Shown: piece after piece, positions 5,834 to 8,115 of the stretch
How the letters are laid out: every line of letters starts with the position of its first letter
Position numbering within the stretch: position 1 is the first letter of the stretch
From: Milkweed yellows phytoplasma str. MW1
Lineage (GTDB): Bacteria; Bacillota_I; Bacilli_A; Acholeplasmatales; Acholeplasmataceae
DNA: 8,115 nucleotides
Direction of reading: 5' to 3'
NCBI RefSeq assembly: GCF_000309485.1
Contig: NZ_AKIL01000081.1
Coordinates: 1-8,115 of the forward strand
Notes under the pieces: generated by a model
What the model was told of the DNA's origin: nothing
Databases searched by the model: none
The model's input: only the letters and a program-made list of their open reading frames with translations
Made by a program: the position numbers and the translations under genes

Positions 5834-7099
5834 TTAAACAAAATTATCAAATGCGTCTCTCAAACTATTGCCTAATAAATTAAAAGATATCATAATATAT
5901 ATTAAAAAAATAGTCGGATACACAGACAAATGAGGATTTAATTCGATATCGCGAAAACCACGATCTAATAATTCTCCGACACTAAGTCCATTAGGATATT
6001 TGATAATACCTAAAAAACTATATGTTGCTTCGCTTAAAATAAAACTAGGAATAGCTAAAGCAAAAACAGTTATTAAAAGGCCAATAGTATTGGGGAAAAT
6101 TTGTTGAAACATAATTTTTAAATCATTAGTGCCCAACATGCGAGAAGCTAAAACATATTCTTTATTTTTGTACATTAAAAACTGAGCACGAGAAATATTA
6201 TAAAACGGAATCCAGCCTTTTACTAAAAACGTTATCATGATAGTAGTAAAAGAAACGCCCATTTTTAAAGTTAAAACGATAACTAAAGCTATAAAAGGGA
6301 TTAAATTTAAAAAATCCACTATTCGGCCGATAAAAAGGTCTGTTTTTCCACCATAATAACCAGAAAAAGAGCCGATTAAAATGCCTATGATCAAATTAAT
6401 CACAGAAAAGGTAAAAGCTAAAGCTAAAGAAGTTCTAGCTCCTTGACTAATTGCACTCAATAAGTCTTCTCCTCGATCCGTAGTTCCAAACCAAAAATAC
6501 ACATTTTGAGGTTTTTTATCGAAAAAACGTTCAAAAATTTTGAATTTAGATTTATATAAACCGTTAGAAGTTTTTTGAGAAGAAATAATGCTGTTATTTG
6601 TTTGCGCTTGATGGAATTCTGTTTCTGTCAATAATTGATCTTTTTGAGCAGATAAATATTGTTTATATAAATAAGCATCTACTTTGACAGCTTTTTTGCC
6701 TTTTTCGCGAGAATCTTTGGTTTTTTTAACAATGTTTTTATCAAAAGTTTCAATATTGGTTATTTCTTCCTCATAAACTTGAATAGTTTTTGTTCCATCC
6801 AAAATGCCTAATTTTTCAATTAATGGTGTTTTGGGCGGTAATTTTTCAAAAAAAATTCTGTTTTTAGATTGGATATCTTTCGGCATAGTGTCGATTAAAC
6901 CGCCGAATAAACAAAACAAGAAAAGAAAGAAAAACATGGCTAAAGCAACTTTGGTGCTTTTTTTCTTAAATAATTGTTTTAAAGAAGCGCGATAATAACC
7001 TTTTTTAGATTCTTTATTTGTTTGGCTAACTTGTTTGCCAGATGAAGCATCAACAGAATTATTTTTAGCCCATTGGAACCCTTTTGAATCTAACTTCAT
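5834..7099 (-). CDS. oppC: Oligopeptide ABC transporter permease OppC, with enlarged external loop
   Basis: The second membrane subunit of the peptide importer. In 421 residues it has a basic cytosolic N-terminus (1-50), TM1 (about 51-70), a large polar region (about 72-200), then the conserved GTTDRGEDLLSAISQGARTS (205-224). Further helices follow near 226-247, 262-280, 284-300, 339-358 and 393-412. The cytoplasmic EAA-type loop that contacts the ATPases is seen around 303-338 (YVLASRMLGTNDLKIMFQQIFPN). The end (NLLGNSLRDAFDNF) is typical of OppC. Most OppC proteins are about 300-350 residues; the extra length lies in the Lys-rich stretch between TM1 and the GTTDRG motif. The ATG (7097-7099) overlaps the oppB stop as ATGA, with GGTGG upstream as the ribosome-binding site, so translation is coupled. 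Confidence 0.93.
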   Translation of the reverse strand: MKLDSKGFQWAKNNSVDASSGKQVSQTNKESKKGYYRASLKQLFKKKSTKVALAMFFFLFLFCLFGGLIDTMPKDIQSKNRIFFEKLPPKTPLIEKLGILDGTKTIQVYEEEITNIETFDKNIVKKTKDSREKGKKAVKVDAYLYKQYLSAQKDQLLTETEFHQAQTNNSIISSQKTSNGLYKSKFKIFERFFDKKPQNVYFWFGTTDRGEDLLSAISQGARTSLALAFTFSVINLIIGILIGSFSGYYGGKTDLFIGRIVDFLNLIPFIALVIVLTLKMGVSFTTIMITFLVKGWIPFYNISRAQFLMYKNKEYVLASRMLGTNDLKIMFQQIFPNTIGLLITVFALAIPSFILSEATYSFLGIIKYPNGLSVGELLDRGFRDIELNPHLSVYPTIFLIYIMISFNLLGNSLRDAFDNFV

Positions 7100-7982
7100 A
7101 TTTTTCCACCGCCTAATTTAATTCTTGGATCGAATAATGTATAAGAAATATCAGCCAAAATAACAGCTAAAACGCTAATTAAATTATAAAAAACTAAAGA
7201 AGCCATAATTAACGGCTGATCATTTTCTTGATAGGCTTCGATTAAAAGTCTACCACTACCATTAATAGAAAAAATTCTTTCAATGATAAAACTACCAGTA
7301 ATAATGCTGATTACTTCATAAAATAAAAACGGTGCAAAAGGGACTAAAGCGTTTTTCAAAGAATGCTTGTAAGTTGCTTCAGCAAAAGAAAGCCCTTTAG
7401 TTATAGCTAATAAAAAATAATTTTGATTAACTTGTTCGCTTAGTTCGGCTCTTACTTTTCTAATCCACATTACCATGGTAGTTAAAGTAATGATGAAAAT
7501 AGGTAAGAAATAAGACATTGCTCCAAAGATGAACCCTTTAGTCGACCATTCTGAAGGCGTTGCCACTTGATAAGGAAAAAAATGCCAACGATAAGCAAAT
7601 AAATATTGTAATACAAAAGCGATAATTAAGGTAGGAAGAGTGATGAATATAATAGTAAATAAATTAATTCCGTGACGTGATCAATCCAAGTATCTTTTTT
7701 CATAACAGCCAATATCGCCAACATGACGCCTAAAGGAACCGAAATCAAAGTAGGAATTAAATTCATTTTCAAAGTTGTAGGAATTTTTTCCTGAATAATT
7801 TCATTCACAGAACGATTCCTTTTGACAGAAAAACCAAAATCTCCTTTTAAAGCATTTTTAGCCCAAAGATAAAAGGATTCTAATAACGGTTTATCGTAAC
7901 ACTCTTTTTCACAAATAGATTTCCACGTTACATCATCCATTTTGGGGGGTCTTATTGGTTTGACAACAGACATTTTAACCAA
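7096..7982 (-). pseudogene. oppB: Oligopeptide ABC transporter permease OppB, frameshifted and lacking its N-terminus as given
   Basis: The first membrane subunit of the peptide importer. The N-terminal part (7672-7982) contains NALKGDFGFSVKRNRSVNEI, matching the family GDFG motif, and then a helix (LIPTLISVPLGVMLAILAV). The frame breaks at about 7670-7682, after KKDTWIDHV. The continuing frame reads GINLFTIIFITLPTLIIAF and carries the rest: TMs, the EAA-type loop (NYFLLAITKGLSFAEATYKH, then SLKNALVPFAP), and the usual end YTLFDPRIKLG. A one-base deletion (or two-base insertion) in CACGTCACGG explains the break. The 5' end is also abnormal. The expected first helix (KRL.. pattern) is not found, the frame is open only back to a TAG at 8028-8030, and the best start is a TTG at 7980-7982 with no Shine-Dalgarno sequence. 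It ends in TGA overlapping oppC by 4 bp. Confidence 0.88.
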
Positions 7983-7990
7983 TATAAAGC

Positions 7991-8020
7991 TTGAAAGAGT
8001 AGGTGATAAGTGAATAAAGT
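7991..8020 (+). promoter_or_regulatory. Candidate promoter for the right-edge plus-strand gene
   Basis: TTGAAA (7991-7996; five of six consensus bases) is separated by 18 bp from TAAAGT (8015-8020; four of six). A transcript would start near 8027 and reach the ATG at 8063 after about 35 nt. Chance matches are common in such AT-rich DNA, and the region may be a junction. Confidence 0.3.
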
Positions 8021-8062
8021 TGTTTTTCTATTTAAATAAAAATTAAATAAAAGGAGATTTAA

Positions 8063-8115
8063 ATGTCTAGAAAAAGAAGTTATCGTAAATCTTTTAGAAG
8101 AAATAAATTAACATT
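8063..8115 (+). CDS. Start of an unidentified gene for a highly basic protein (cut by window edge)
   Basis: ATG at 8063-8065 follows a good Shine-Dalgarno sequence, AAAAGGAG (8049-8056), 6 nt upstream. The 17 visible residues are MSRKRSYRKSFRRNKLT, with nine Arg/Lys, and no stop before the window ends. I do not recognise it. Arg-rich N-termini of this kind occur on small DNA-packaging or capsid proteins of ssDNA phages and viruses and on some ribosomal or nucleic-acid-binding proteins, but 17 residues cannot decide. It is the only plus-strand gene here and is divergent from the damaged 5' end of oppB. Confidence 0.55.
   Translation, partial: MSRKRSYRKSFRRNKLT

Noticed and set aside
6804..6995. 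Plus-strand open frame of 63 codons inside oppC
   Set aside because: It is antisense to the OppC N-terminal coding region, lacks a good ribosome-binding site, and resembles no family; it reflects the base composition of the membrane-protein gene.
1..8115. Alternative genetic code with TGA as Trp
   Set aside because: Conserved Trp positions use TGG, and TGA acts as a stop at the oppB/oppC overlap and at the end of the peptidase.

Overview
The window looks like part of a phytoplasma chromosome, or that of a very close Acholeplasmatales relative. It is strongly A+T-rich and compact. It uses TGG for Trp and keeps TGA as a stop: oppB ends in TGA inside an ATGA overlap with oppC, and the peptidase ends TGA-TAA. 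That argues against Mycoplasma or Spiroplasma. Every recognisable gene is on the minus strand except one partial gene at the right edge. I see no CRISPR array, tRNA, rRNA, insertion sequence or new defence system.

Layout, read in the direction of minus-strand transcription (high to low coordinates). At 7096-7982 lies oppB, frameshifted and lacking a recognisable N-terminus. It is followed by oppC (5834-7099), oppD (4761-5804) and oppF (3953-4756). Together they encode the two permeases and two ATPases of an oligopeptide ABC importer. No binding-protein gene (oppA) is present. The operon ends in a 17-bp hairpin that overlaps the oppF stop codon.

The 413-bp gap between oppF and infC (3540-3952) is regulatory. 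It holds the opp terminator, about 75 bp with nothing I recognise (3843-3917), a strong promoter (TTGATA-16-TATAAT), and a leader of about 270 nt. The leader has several hairpins and ends in an intrinsic terminator, as expected for an L20-controlled attenuator. Next come infC (apparently starting at AUU), rpmI and rplT. The L20 protein has a long acidic tail ending in a Rho_N/SAP-like domain. Then come a six-helix membrane protein of unknown function and an M42 aminopeptidase broken by two single-base insertions. An infC-rpmI-rplT-small membrane proteins-M42 peptidase order is also known in Bacillus subtilis (ysdA/ysdB/ysdC), so this is old synteny. The cluster is followed by rpmH (L34).

Functionally, one block serves translation (IF3, L35, L20, L34). 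The other imports peptides, which a cytosolic M42 aminopeptidase could break down to amino acids; that fits a parasite with little amino-acid biosynthesis. The frameshifts in the peptidase and oppB are small indels in otherwise intact genes, so sequencing error and recent decay are both possible. The right edge (7983-8115) is odd: OppB similarity stops at a HindIII site, and a plus-strand gene for a very basic protein begins.
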